Source: Arthrobacter sp. NicSoilB8
GTDB lineage: Bacteria > Actinomycetota > Actinomycetes > Actinomycetales > Micrococcaceae
Assembly (NCBI RefSeq): GCF_019977355.1
Contig: NZ_AP024655.1
Location: forward strand, 4,526,001 to 4,590,000
Direction: 5' to 3'
DNA length: 64,000 bases
Shown piece after piece: positions 17,201-25,242 of the stretch (position 1 is the stretch's first letter; the number at the start of each line of letters is the position of its first letter). The position numbers and the translations under genes are program-made. The notes beneath the pieces are model-generated. The model saw only the letters and a program-made list of their open reading frames with translations, had not been told where the DNA came from and searched no databases.

Positions 17201-17723
17201 GCTCTCCGGGGTCCGTTCCAGCAAGCTCGATGTCCTGTTCGAGCAGCTCGCGGACCTTGTGGCCGAGGGCCACCGGGCCCTGATCTTCAGCCAGTTCACC
17301 GGTTTCCTGGGCAAGGTCCGGGAGCGGCTGGTCGAGGAGAACATCGAGTTCTGCTACCTCGACGGCAGCACACGCAACCGCTCCGACGTCGTCAATGAGT
17401 TCAAGAACGGCGCCGCGCCGGTATTCCTCATCAGCCTCAAGGCCGGCGGCTTCGGCCTGAACCTGACCGAGGCCGACTACGTGTTCCTGCTGGACCCGTG
17501 GTGGAACCCGGCGTCCGAGGCCCAGGCCGTCGACCGGACCCACAGGATCGGCCAGGCCCGGAACGTCATGGTCTACCGGCTCGTCGCCAAGGACACCATC
17601 GAGGAGAAGGTCATGGCGCTCAAGGCGAAGAAATCCCAGCTCTTCGCCGACGTCATGGAAGGCGACGCCCTCACCGGCGGCGCCCTGACTGCGGAGGACC
17701 TGGCGGGCCTGTTCAACGACTGA
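14268..17723 (+). CDS. SWIM zinc-finger SNF2-family DNA helicase
   Basis: 1151 residues. An N-terminal SWIM zinc finger (C79-S-C81, C87-K-H89) precedes a roughly 550-residue bacterial SNF2-associated region. The two-lobed ATPase follows: Walker A DDMGLGKTVQ near residue 690, VVAPTSVVGNWEAE, the DEAQ box LVLDEAQFVKN near 815, and ITGTPLENNLMEF. Lobe 2 has LIFSQFTGFLGKVRE, SLKAGGFGLNLTEADYV and RTHRIGQARNVMVYRL. Such proteins are translocases on double-stranded DNA; bacterial ones are linked to transcription or repair and sometimes to defence. An Ala/Gly-rich loop (about 708-735) interrupts lobe 1. The ribosome binding site is weak. No defence partner is adjacent, so a housekeeping role is the default. 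Confidence 0.92.
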   Translation: MPSHPDESAALAIQTPAINDRSLAAGLAYAMGSRVSGISFDAATGLLLGKVRGGSDVPYSTTAKLVRKAGGWSCTVGVCSCPVRKDCKHVAALLFSAEDNPATRLQLLAPAESTRLSRQSAPPELADWEQALSPLIASPGITPSANGTPLALQFDVEEPAPHFSYTGRRDPLRSVRQLKARPVIMGAKGKWIRGDVSWSTLSYLSYRRECNEAHVEWMQEFLASHTAVANRQHSGTGLWLGLNTYAGKNLWSLLSQAQKIGVALVHSRGPEPVRLVQEPAAVGLNLARFGTGGDDGGLELAPTITVEGEVVDPASVGTIGRPAHGIFLVSDGDALPGVAPTDPAITLAPLESGLSEELLTFVTGGTTLHIPAKDESRFLTGFYPKLKQSARVTASDESVELPTLAVPTLSLLANYGADHRVRLHWEWHYKSGNLVTAQPLWRHPGDHGYRDDPAEARILESVGQPWDVVPALGESATGGWGTPRLAATAELSGLDTLAFTEDVLPRLRDLPDVSVDTSGEIADYREAEEAPVVAISTKATDSRDWFDLGIVITLEGQPVSFAALFSALAAGQTRMLLPSGAYFSLDLPELHQLRALIDEARSLQDNPGDKDAPLQISRFQAGLWDELAHLGIVDEQAAAWRESVGGLLEGGIKGLPLPATLNAELRPYQLEGFNWLSFLYRHGLGGVLADDMGLGKTVQALALICAAKDAAGSVTGPLTAGADAGSVTAASGAVPDGGTAPFLVVAPTSVVGNWEAETARFAPGLNVRAIGETFAKSGSDPAAAMAGADIIITSYALFRIDYEAYAARTWAGLVLDEAQFVKNHQSKAYQCARKLPAAFKLAITGTPLENNLMEFWALTSIVAPGLFSSPKRFAEYYQKPVEKNGDKGQLDKLRRRVRPLMMRRTKEQVISDLPPKQEQILEVVLNPRHQKVYQTHLQRERQKILGLIEDVNKNRFTIFQSLTLLRQLSLDPSLIDPSLSGVRSSKLDVLFEQLADLVAEGHRALIFSQFTGFLGKVRERLVEENIEFCYLDGSTRNRSDVVNEFKNGAAPVFLISLKAGGFGLNLTEADYVFLLDPWWNPASEAQAVDRTHRIGQARNVMVYRLVAKDTIEEKVMALKAKKSQLFADVMEGDALTGGALTAEDLAGLFND

Positions 17724-17778
17724 CCCAGCCCTCAATGAGCGGCTCAGCCGCGCGTCAGCCTCAGCCCTGAATCAGCCC

Positions 17779-18252
17779 TCATCCGGCCAGCCGGGGCTGC
17801 GGCCGGAGCCGGGCCGTGAGCGTCGCGGCGAGCAGCGCCGTCGTCATCTCCAACGCGATGACCGCCAGCAGCGCTCCGGAGCCCGACGGCGCCGCGCCGG
17901 CCGCCGCGGCGGCTCCGGAAGTGGCACCGTGGTGGGCGTGGCCGGAACCGCCGGCCCCGAGAAGCAGGACCGCGTGCACCCCGGCCATCACCAGCGCCGA
18001 GGCCATGACCCGGCGAACGGCGCCGGCCCGGCGCGGATCGCAGTCGCGGCCGCGCCAGATGTGCACGGCGCAGGGCAGGCAGACCGCCACCATGGCGAGC
18101 ATGAGCAGGTTCAGCCACGTCCCGTGCTGGTTTCCGGCGACGATCCAGAGGTGCGCGAGGCACGACGACGCCGTCACGGTGGCGCAGATCCGGGAATGGA
18201 AGACTTTGCCGGCGATGCCGGCCGGACGGCCCCGGCCCGTTGCGACACTCAC
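17779..18252 (-). CDS. Small membrane protein cotranscribed with the amine oxidase
   Basis: 157 residues with about four hydrophobic segments (AHLWIVAGNQHGTWLNLLML, VRRVMASALVMAGVHAVLLL, ALLAVIALEMTTALLAATL). An exposed loop between the third and fourth contains the His cluster GSGHAHHGATSG. The family is not recognised. It begins at a GTG nine bases after the amine oxidase stop, so translation is probably coupled. Position and the His-rich loop suggest a possible role in copper supply or anchoring of the copper enzyme, but nothing in the sequence proves this. Confidence 0.65.
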   Translation of the reverse strand: MSVATGRGRPAGIAGKVFHSRICATVTASSCLAHLWIVAGNQHGTWLNLLMLAMVAVCLPCAVHIWRGRDCDPRRAGAVRRVMASALVMAGVHAVLLLGAGGSGHAHHGATSGAAAAAGAAPSGSGALLAVIALEMTTALLAATLTARLRPQPRLAG

Positions 18253-18261
18253 GGCGGCGGC

Positions 18262-20199
18262 CTAGCTGTGGCAGTGTCCGCCGGCGGCAGGCTGTGCGCT
18301 TGCGGGCACATCCAGCACGGGGCTGCGGTCGAAGAAGCCCTCGGGCCGGAGCTTGAAGCCGACCGTGTCCACGGGCATGATGGGCCAGTCCTCGGTCCGG
18401 GGGAAGTGCGTCAGCCCGAAGGTGTGCCACACCACGATGTCCTGGCCGTCGATGTCGCGGTCCTGGGCGATGTAGGCCGGCAGGCCCGCTCCCCCGGCGT
18501 GCTGGTTGACGAAGTCCCCGGTGGGGTAGCGCTCCTCCTCCGCGAACCGGGTGACCCACAGGTCCTTCGTGGCAAAGGCGGCGCGCCGGGCGATGGAGGA
18601 CTCCGGGTCGGCGAGCAAGGTGGGCTGGCCCTGGGCATGCAGCTTGTAGCCGACAGGCTCGCCCAGGCGGTTGCGTGATTCCGGATTGGAAATGATCCAC
18701 GTCCGGCCGCTGCGCGCGTCGGCTTCGCGGACCGCTTCCGACTCGCGCGCCAGGACAGTCCGCTTCCGGGAGAACGCGTTGCCGCGTTCGTTGCCTTCGC
18801 CCATGGCCTGCCGGACCACGTCCTCCTCCTCCACCCGGTTGGTCAAGCCGTCGATCGCCATGTCCAGCCGCGCGCTGAAGAGGTGCTGGTGGAACGGCGC
18901 GCCCAGGCCCGGGGCGAGCTGGGAGATGTTGGCCGAGCCGCCTTCCGGGTAGGCGGACGTGAAGACGATGCCGGTGGCCTTGGCCTCGAACTCGATGGTG
19001 CCGTCGAGGTAGAGGTACCAGTAGAAGCCGTAGTCGTAGTTGCCGATCGTGGTGAAGAAGGAGATCACCAGGCGGCGGTTGCGGCGGGTGTAGTTGATGC
19101 CCGTCCAGAGGTCGCTGTGCTTGGCCAGGATGCCCCAGTCCTCCTCATGCATGCAGATGCCGTTGCGGATCTCCCGGGGGTTGCCGAAGGCGTCGCTGAT
19201 GACGGGGCTGAGGTAGGTGATCTCGCCGAGGCAGTCACAGCCCAGTTCCAGCGAGTTGGCGTACTGGCCCACGAGGTATTCGCCGGTGTCGAAGTAGTTC
19301 TGCCAGGACCGGATCGGCGACGGATCCCCGTACGGGACCACCATTTCGGCGATGGATGCCCGGTTGATGATGGGCCGTTTGCGGTCGCCGTCCCGGAAGG
19401 CAAGGTTGTGCAGCACCACGCCTTCGCGGACGTCGAAGCCGACGTCGACGCTCCACTTCTCCCATTCAACGTGGTTGCCGCCGGTGACCGTGAAGCTGGG
19501 CCCGTCGGGCTGGGTGATGTTGATGGGCTTCTGCGTGGTGCGCAGCGGGCCGGTGAGCTCCGGATCGGTGTAGTTGCCATGCTCTGCGGGAACCGGGACG
19601 GCGCCGGTGTCCAGCACCTGCGTGACTTCCTTGCTGACGACGTCGACGTACGCCACGAGTCCGTCCACGGGGTGTGCCCAGGCGCTGTCCCCGGGGAAAT
19701 CCTGCACGAAGGCCAGGCCGCGCAGGATCCGCCGGCCTTTCTCCTCCGGGTATTCGAAGACCCCGGCAGACAGCGGGGCAACGCGGACCTTGCTGACGTC
19801 AAGGCCGCGGCCGGCCAGCGCCTTGAGCCAGCGTTCGTCCGTGGCCAGGAGCTCCTCGACGACTTCGAACTCCTCCTCCAGGACGGGGAGCTCGCCGGTC
19901 ACCGCCGTGTCGAGCTCGACGGCGGAAATCACCGCGCCGCTGGAAACCGAGACGGTCACGTCGGCAGGGCGTCCTCCCGCGACGTCGTGGATGAAGACCC
20001 GGAACCGGCGGTCCCCGGTTCCCTCCGGTGCGTTCCTGGCGGGGTCCACCAGGCCCAGGTACGCGATGCGCTTGGTCTCGCCCAGCAGGCCTTCCGCGCG
20101 CAGAATCCCCTGGACTGCGGTGATTTCGGCGCCAGCGGCCAGACTGTACGGGCTAGAAGGACTAAACGCGGTGCGGGTGTCGGTTTGTGCGGTCATCAT
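18262..20199 (-). CDS. tynA: Copper-containing primary amine oxidase (TPQ enzyme)
   Basis: 645 residues. It oxidatively deaminates primary amines (phenethylamine, tyramine or similar) to aldehyde, ammonia and hydrogen peroxide. All key residues are present with the spacing of Arthrobacter globiformis AGAO, shifted by six: catalytic base D304 ([11 protein letters not shown]), topaquinone precursor Y388 in the motif NYDY, and copper ligands H437, H439 (PFHQHLFS) and H598 ([12 protein letters not shown]). There is no signal peptide, so the enzyme is cytoplasmic or exported otherwise. The C-terminus ends in GGHCHS, a possible extra metal-binding tail. It heads an operon with a membrane protein and faces a TetR regulator across a palindromic operator. 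Confidence 0.96.
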   Translation of the reverse strand: MMTAQTDTRTAFSPSSPYSLAAGAEITAVQGILRAEGLLGETKRIAYLGLVDPARNAPEGTGDRRFRVFIHDVAGGRPADVTVSVSSGAVISAVELDTAVTGELPVLEEEFEVVEELLATDERWLKALAGRGLDVSKVRVAPLSAGVFEYPEEKGRRILRGLAFVQDFPGDSAWAHPVDGLVAYVDVVSKEVTQVLDTGAVPVPAEHGNYTDPELTGPLRTTQKPINITQPDGPSFTVTGGNHVEWEKWSVDVGFDVREGVVLHNLAFRDGDRKRPIINRASIAEMVVPYGDPSPIRSWQNYFDTGEYLVGQYANSLELGCDCLGEITYLSPVISDAFGNPREIRNGICMHEEDWGILAKHSDLWTGINYTRRNRRLVISFFTTIGNYDYGFYWYLYLDGTIEFEAKATGIVFTSAYPEGGSANISQLAPGLGAPFHQHLFSARLDMAIDGLTNRVEEEDVVRQAMGEGNERGNAFSRKRTVLARESEAVREADARSGRTWIISNPESRNRLGEPVGYKLHAQGQPTLLADPESSIARRAAFATKDLWVTRFAEEERYPTGDFVNQHAGGAGLPAYIAQDRDIDGQDIVVWHTFGLTHFPRTEDWPIMPVDTVGFKLRPEGFFDRSPVLDVPASAQPAAGGHCHS

Positions 20200-20242
20200 G
20201 ACGGCCTTCGTTCGGGGACCCTGGGTGGGTCGGAACTTTATT

Positions 20243-20260
20243 TTCTATAGTTGTAGAGAA
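20243..20260. promoter_or_regulatory. Probable TetR operator upstream of tynA
   Basis: TTCTATA (20243-20249) and TAGAGAA (20254-20260) form an inverted repeat with one mismatch around GTTG. It lies in the AT-rich 119-bp spacer between the divergent amine oxidase and TetR genes, where it could cover both promoters. Assigned to the neighbouring TetR regulator by position only. Confidence 0.45.
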
Positions 20261-20318
20261 TACGGAAATGTAAGCTGTGCCACAAGAGTCCGACGCAAGA
20301 AAATTGGGGAGCTGTCCG

Positions 20319-20909
20319 GTGCCAAAGATTGTCGACCACGACCAGCGGCGGCTCGAACTCGTCGACGCCACGTGGCGGATCATCGCCCGGCTCGGGATCG
20401 AAAGTGCCACCATGCGCGAAATCGCCCTCGAGGCCGGCTTTGCGAACGGGGCCCTCAAGCCCTACTTCCCCACCAAGGATGACCTGCTGACCTTCGCTTT
20501 CGGGCACGTCTTCAACCGCACCAACGAGCGCATCGCGGCAGTCACCGCCGGGCAGGCCGGGCTCGCGGCCCTGCGGGCATTTTGCGTCGAAGTGCTGCCC
20601 CTGGATGAGGAGCGGATCAGCGAGGCCCGGATTGTCATCCCGTTCTGGCAGAAGGCCATCAACGATCCCCACAAGGCCCGGATCCACCGGGATTCGATGG
20701 AGCTGTGGCTTGCGGCAATGCGGCAGCACCTCGCCGAGGCGCGGCAGGCCGGCGCCGTGACCACCGCCGTCAACGACGCCGCCCTGGCGGGGCAGCTGCT
20801 CAATTTCCTCCTCGGCGCGCAGATCGCGGCGGCCCTCGCCCCGGAAGGCCAGGTGGAACTCGGGCTGAACGAGCAGCTTGAGGGATTCCTGGCCTTGCTG
20901 GGCTGCTAG
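20319..20909 (+). CDS. TetR-family regulator, probable repressor of the amine oxidase
   Basis: 196 residues. The N-terminal helix-turn-helix (about residues 15-60, ATMREIALEAGFANGALKPYFPTKDDLLTFAF) is canonical. The C-terminal half resembles the BetI/TetR_C_6-like ligand domain (VLPLDEERISEARIVIPFWQKA). The GTG at 20319 has GGGGAG seven bases upstream; an earlier in-frame GTG at 20277 lacks a ribosome binding site and lies too near the operator. Divergence from tynA suggests that it represses tynA and itself, relieved by an amine or aldehyde. Confidence 0.88.
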   Translation: MPKIVDHDQRRLELVDATWRIIARLGIESATMREIALEAGFANGALKPYFPTKDDLLTFAFGHVFNRTNERIAAVTAGQAGLAALRAFCVEVLPLDEERISEARIVIPFWQKAINDPHKARIHRDSMELWLAAMRQHLAEARQAGAVTTAVNDAALAGQLLNFLLGAQIAAALAPEGQVELGLNEQLEGFLALLGC

Positions 20910-21044
20910 GCCTCGGGCGATTTTTATTCGCCGGTTGTCGAAAAAAGATGACAGGAGCGGGCTGCGGCGCTACCCTGAAAGCAATGTGTCCCACGACACA
21001 TTCCCGTAAACAGTCCCCGAAATACGACGGCGTCAGGATCTTCT

Positions 21045-22016
21045 ATGACCGCAGTTGCAGCCCGCCCATCGCTCAGTCCCGCCGGACAGGACGTCCGCAC
21101 CAGCACGGCAGAATCCTTCGACCATTGGCGGCACCTCGTCGCGGAGTCCTTCGTCCCCCTGGCCGCCTCAAGCGCCGATGCGGACAACTTCCGCGGCCGC
21201 ATGCGTGCCCGCAGGCTGGACCGCGTGGCACTCGTGGAGGTGTCCTCCACGAGCCATGAGGTCCACCGCACGCCGGCACTGATTGCGCAGTCCAAGCAGC
21301 GCTATTTCAAGCTCAATCTCCAGCTGCAGGGCACCGGGCTCCTCATCCAGGACAACCGCGAGGCGGTCCTGCAACCGGGCGATCTTTCCATCTATGACAC
21401 CAGCCGCCCCTACACGCTTGCCTTCGAGGGCGACGCCCGGCTCATGGTGGTGATGTTCCCCTGGGACGCACTATCCCTTCCGCCGGATTGCATCGCGCAG
21501 CTTTCGGCCGTGCGGATGGCCTCCGACGGCGGCCTGGCCGCGATCGTCGGGCCCTTCATCGCCCATCTCGCGGAGAACCTGGATGCGCTAAGCGGCCCCA
21601 GCGGGTCCCGCCTGGCCACAAATGCCCTTGACCTCGTGTCCACGATGCTGCATTCGGAACTGGATATGACCCCCGACCGCATGCGGCCCCAGGCCCTGCT
21701 GGCGGCCTCTGTCCGGGAGTACATCGACGCCCACCTGGCCGATCCGCTGCTCTCACCCGCCTCCATCGCAGCGGCCCATTTCATCTCCACGCGGCACCTG
21801 CACAATGTCTTCCATGAATCGGGAACCACCGTGGCGAGCTGGATCCGGACCCAGCGGCTGGAAGGGGCGCGCCGCGAGCTGCGGGATCCGCTCCTGGCAG
21901 GGATGCCGGTGGGCGCCGTGGCCGCGCGCTGGGGTTTCTTGGATGCGGCCCATTTCAGCCGTTCTTTCCGTGATGCCTTCGGCGAGTCTCCCAGCGACTG
22001 GCGGCGCGGCGCCTGA
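21045..22016 (+). CDS. AraC-family activator with FeaR-like N-terminal domain
   Basis: 323 residues. The N-terminal half is an AraC_binding_2-type cupin (about 20-190, FDHWRHLVAESFVPLAAS and LQPGDLSIYDTSRPYTL), and the C-terminal half holds two helix-turn-helix units (about 220-320, SPASIAAAHFISTRHLHNVF and VAARWGFLDAAHFSRSFRD). This architecture is that of FeaR, the E. coli activator of the tyramine oxidase tynA and the phenylacetaldehyde dehydrogenase feaB. Both target types are present in this locus. AGGATC precedes the ATG. The amine-responsive role is inferred from architecture and neighbourhood. Confidence 0.88.
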   Translation: MTAVAARPSLSPAGQDVRTSTAESFDHWRHLVAESFVPLAASSADADNFRGRMRARRLDRVALVEVSSTSHEVHRTPALIAQSKQRYFKLNLQLQGTGLLIQDNREAVLQPGDLSIYDTSRPYTLAFEGDARLMVVMFPWDALSLPPDCIAQLSAVRMASDGGLAAIVGPFIAHLAENLDALSGPSGSRLATNALDLVSTMLHSELDMTPDRMRPQALLAASVREYIDAHLADPLLSPASIAAAHFISTRHLHNVFHESGTTVASWIRTQRLEGARRELRDPLLAGMPVGAVAARWGFLDAAHFSRSFRDAFGESPSDWRRGA

Positions 22017-22041
22017 AAGCAGCCGCGGGGATGCCGGGGCG

Positions 22042-22506
22042 TCAGTTGCCGAGGTGTCCGGTTGCGCCGAGCACGACATCCAGCCAGGAAACCCGGTTGG
22101 TGAAGCGGCGCGTTTTCCCGGGAGCAGTCCAGCGGTAGGAGTCATGCTCCCAGTCAATTTCCAGCCGGCGTCGCGCGGCGACGGCAGTGAAGGTGTGGAC
22201 GACCCACGGCCTTCCCGAATCATCATTGAGCAGCAGGGCAGGTCCCTGACGAAGGCCCAGGAGGTCCGAAGACCGCAGCCCGGTCTCCTCGAAGAGCTCC
22301 CTGGATGCCTGCTGGCGCGGTGACACGTCCGCTTCCAGAAACCCAGTGACGCAGTGCCAGCGGCCCCTGTCGTGATTCAGGTGCCGGCTGCGCTTGAGCA
22401 GTGCAATCTTTCCCCGCCATTCGATAACGACGGCGACGACGGCCCGGGCCGCCGGGGCTACGGGCGCCGGAGCGCCAGTCACTTCAGCGGTGATGCTCAT
22501 GGTCAT
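22042..22506 (-). CDS. Nudix hydrolase with an atypical Nudix box
   Basis: 154 residues. A Nudix fold is indicated by GRWHCVTGFLEADVSPRQQA followed by the core RELFEETGL. The usual Glu five residues after the Gly is Val here (V in GFLEADV), while the catalytic REUxEExGU part is intact. Substrate unknown; the family removes nucleoside-diphosphate-linked groups. Two in-frame ATGs two codons apart (22506 and 22500) are both possible. Convergent with the AraC gene, with 25 bases between stops. Confidence 0.78.
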   Translation of the reverse strand: MTMSITAEVTGAPAPVAPAARAVVAVVIEWRGKIALLKRSRHLNHDRGRWHCVTGFLEADVSPRQQASRELFEETGLRSSDLLGLRQGPALLLNDDSGRPWVVHTFTAVAARRRLEIDWEHDSYRWTAPGKTRRFTNRVSWLDVVLGATGHLGN

Positions 22507-22794
22507 GCCGCACTCGAGGGGCGCTCCGGGAAGTCCGGCTCAACCCGCCCCCCGCGCAGGTCGCCCTCGGGGGTCCAGGCAGCGCCAAGAGGCCGCGGTC
22601 AACGAGGTCCGGCCCAGCGTGCCGGGTTCACGGATTACCGCAGCACCTTGGGAAGGGTTGTACCTTGAAGTCGACGAGGCCGCGGACGGCGGCGTGGGGC
22701 CCGTCGCCTGACACATTCGCCAATGGCCCCGGCCGAAAGTAAGATCCGAAAGCCCAGCAGCTAGCGCGGTGGGCCCGCTCTTTGAAAGGACACA

Positions 22795-23169
22795 ATGGAA
22801 GTGCTTTGGGAAATCGCCGGATGGGCCGGCGCGGCTCTGATTCTGACGGCCTACCTGGTTGTCTCCATGGGCTGGCTGAAGGCCGGCAGGCGCTTCCAGA
22901 CGGCAAACCTCGTCGGCGCTTGTGCCTTCATTATCAATGGCGCGGTCCACGAAGCGTGGCCTTCCGTTGTCACGAACATCGCGTGGTTCCTCATTTCCGC
23001 CGTTGCGCTCCTGCGCATGCGTTCAGCGAGCCAGCCGCCTGCGCCGGCTGCTGATGCCCCACAGTTTCCAGGCCTCCCCGACACGACCGGCCAGCTCGCT
23101 GTTGTTGAGGTTCTGACCAGTGCCGTTCATGGTGACGCCGACGGGCTTGCGCCCAAGCATCAGGCATAA
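22795..23169 (+). CDS. Small membrane protein, CBU_0592-like
   Basis: 124 residues. Three hydrophobic segments occupy residues 5-80 (WAGAALILTAYLVVSMGWL, QTANLVGACAFIINGAVHE, VVTNIAWFLISAVALLRM), the layout of CBU_0592-like membrane domains of unknown function. A polar 40-residue tail follows. GAAAGGA precedes the ATG. The 288-bp spacer before it shows no gene. It is the last intact gene before the IS110 region. Confidence 0.65.
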   Translation: MEVLWEIAGWAGAALILTAYLVVSMGWLKAGRRFQTANLVGACAFIINGAVHEAWPSVVTNIAWFLISAVALLRMRSASQPPAPAADAPQFPGLPDTTGQLAVVEVLTSAVHGDADGLAPKHQA

Positions 23170-23238
23170 GCCCTTCCGCAGAGGCGCACCCGCAGCATTG
23201 ACTTCCCTTCCGGCTGCCCGCCACCGCCCCTAGACGAC

Positions 23239-23855
23239 CCTTCTATGGCGTCGAGTCAAGCCATGAGTGTTTGGAGTTGGCGGAAGATCTGTCTGGCGAT
23301 GAAGCGCTTGAGGCAGCGGCGGATTTCCCGTGGGCTCCTGCCTTCTGCGGTGCGTCGCTCGATGTAGGCGCGGGTGGCGGGGTCTGTGAGGCTTCTGGTC
23401 CGGGTGACGACGTCCAGGGCGCGGTTGAGTTGGCGGTCTCCGTAGCGGTTGAGCCGGTGCCGGTGCGTGTTGCCTGAGGACGCCGGGATGGGGCTCGCGC
23501 CGGCCAGTGCCGCGAAGGCCGCTTCCGAGCGGACACGGCCATGGTGCGAGTACGCGGCCAGGATGATCGCCGCGGTCACTGGGCCGACCCCACGGATGTC
23601 CAGGATTCCCGGGGCCATGAGCTGGACATGCTCGGCCAGGGCCAGCTGGTTGGCCTCCAGTTCCGTGCCGAGGGCAATGACGGCGGACGCGAGCCGCCGT
23701 GCCTCGGCCCGCGCGACAGTGGCGGCAGCGCCGTCGCCCTGTCGTAGCCGCCAGCCCTGGACTGTCGTGATTTGGGCAGCGGTCAGCGGGGAACGTGCGT
23801 CGATTCCCAGGTCGAGGGTGCGCAGCAGGGCGGTCAGCGCGTTACGCCCGACATT
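23239..23855 (-). pseudogene. IS110 transposase remnant, 5'-truncated
   Basis: The reading frame from about 23855 down to the stop at 23256 encodes the middle and C-terminal part of an IS110-family transposase: NALTALLRTLDLGIDARSPL, then LDIRGVGPVTAAIILAAYSH, PIPASSGN and the end RQLQTLMA. It aligns closely with the intact transposase at 24196-25242. The first roughly 150 residues, with most of the DEDD catalytic domain, are missing. The conserved end ATAGAAGG is retained at 23246-23239. An ATG at 23618 would give only a 120-residue fragment. It is a dead copy in opposite orientation to the intact element. Confidence 0.88.
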
Positions 23856-24077
23856 CCTAGACCAGCGGTGACCTCCAGCCGAGCACCTCGTCCTGCGGTA
23901 ACCAACCCGCGCATATCTCTAATGGTTAGTAGCCGACCCGAGGCTGGCTGGCAGACTGGCTGCCATTCCTGCCGGGTGTGACTCAGCGCATATCTGACCT
24001 GTTCGCTTTGCAGTGTCTTGAGACTGACCCGTCCGCCCGGCTGGAGCGGCACCAGTCTGGCCCACTGCGATGGCTTG
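23856..24077. other. Spacer between the IS110 remnant and the intact IS110
   Basis: No gene is visible. It contains a direct repeat of GCGCATATCT (23909-23918 and 23986-23995) flanking a small hairpin-like GGCTGGCAGACTGGCTGCC. Its last bases, ATGGCTTGA, copy the final codons and stop of the neighbouring IS110 transposase genes. This suggests a leftover tip of another element or a preferred insertion site. Confidence 0.5.
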
Positions 24078-24085
24078 ATAGAAGG

Positions 24086-24195
24086 TTGTCCGTCCCCGCC
24101 GTGACCGGCCGGCCGTGACTCGTTAGAGATTTGCCTCGAAGTGACTCTTCCCCGGACCGGCGCCGTGATGGCCCCTACCGAAAGGAGACGCCACA
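24086..24195 (+). ncRNA. Candidate IS110 bridge RNA region (left end)
   Basis: This non-coding left end lies directly upstream of the transposase and is GC-rich with short self-complementary parts (for example CGGCCGGCC near 24111). In IS110-group elements such as IS621, the equivalent region is transcribed into a structured RNA whose loops pair with target and donor DNA. No loop-to-target pairing was verified here, so this marks a place to look rather than a proven RNA. Confidence 0.35.
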
Positions 24196-25242
24196 GTGAC
24201 CATCGTGGCAGAGAAGTACACGCACGTCATCGGGGTGGACACCCACTCGAGAACCCACACCTACGCCATTTTGGCCTCGGCAACCGGTCAGGTCATCGAC
24301 ACCTCGACCTTCCCGGCCAGTCAGGCCGGCATTTCCCGCGCCATCAGCTGGATGCAGCGCCGAACAACCGGGGAAGTACTGGTTTCGGTTGAAGGCACCG
24401 GCTCCTACGGGGCAGGCCTGACCCGCGCCCTCCGCGCCGCCGGCCTTCCCGTGTGTGAGGCCAGACCGCCGAAGCGGCAAGACCGTGGCGCCATCGGCAA
24501 GTCCGATGCGATCGACGCCCGCGCGGCGGCCCGGGCCGTGCTCGGAACCGACACCGCAGCCCTGATCCAGCCGCGGGCAGAAGGGGCACGGGACGCCCTG
24601 CGGGTCCTGTTGGCCGCCCGGCGGTCCATGGACGGTCAGCGCACCGCCGACCGTCATGCCCTGACCGCACTGGCCCGCACCACGGACCTGGGCATCGATG
24701 CCCGCAAGCCCATCACGGACCGACAACTCCACACGATCGCGGCCTGGCGTGACCGCCCAACAGACGGCATCAGCACAAAGGTTGCCCGATCCGAGGCCAG
24801 ACGCCTCGCTACCGCGGTACTCCGGCACACCAGCGCGCTGGAGACCAACCGGGCTGACCTGGCGCAGCTCGTGGATCGGATGGCCCCCGGCCTCCAGGAT
24901 CTCCGGGGTCTTGGACCGGTCACCGGCGCGATCATCCTGACCGCATACTCCCACCCTGGCCGCATCCGTTCCGAGGCCGCCTTTGCCGCCCTCGCCGGTG
25001 TGAGCCCAATACCGGCATCCTCCGGCAACACCACCAGACATCGTCTCAACCGGCACGGCGACAGGCAACTGAACCAGGCCCTGGACATCATCGCCCGCAC
25101 CCGCATGGCCTCCGATGCCGCCACCCGCGCTTATCTTGACCGACGCACCCAGGAAGGCAAAACACGCCGGGAAATCCGCCGCTGCCTCAAGCGGATCATC
25201 GCACGGCAGATCTACCGCAAACTCACCACACTCATGGCTTGA
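24196..25242 (+). CDS. IS110-family transposase (DEDD/serine recombinase)
   Basis: 348 residues, full length. The RuvC-like DEDD catalytic site is complete: D15 (VIGVDTHSRTH), E66 (VSVEGTGSYG), D104 and D107 (GKSDAIDARAAAR). The C-terminal Transposase_20 domain has LRGLGPVTGAIILTAYSHPG and the SPIPASSGN segment with the expected catalytic serine near residue 275-276. The GTG start has AAAGGAG eight bases upstream. The enzyme recombines the circular element into RNA-specified targets. All key residues are intact, so it is probably active. Confidence 0.95.
   Translation: MTIVAEKYTHVIGVDTHSRTHTYAILASATGQVIDTSTFPASQAGISRAISWMQRRTTGEVLVSVEGTGSYGAGLTRALRAAGLPVCEARPPKRQDRGAIGKSDAIDARAAARAVLGTDTAALIQPRAEGARDALRVLLAARRSMDGQRTADRHALTALARTTDLGIDARKPITDRQLHTIAAWRDRPTDGISTKVARSEARRLATAVLRHTSALETNRADLAQLVDRMAPGLQDLRGLGPVTGAIILTAYSHPGRIRSEAAFAALAGVSPIPASSGNTTRHRLNRHGDRQLNQALDIIARTRMASDAATRAYLDRRTQEGKTRREIRRCLKRIIARQIYRKLTTLMA

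Noticed and set aside
13165..17723. A defence island built on the SNF2 helicase
   Set aside because: No nuclease, methylase, protease or other known defence component is adjacent; SNF2-SWIM proteins also occur alone in actinobacteria.
14967..17735. A 922-codon open frame antisense to the SNF2 helicase
   Set aside because: The helicase on the plus strand has all family motifs; the antisense product is compositionally odd (Gln/Gly/Val/Asp-rich) and has no start support.
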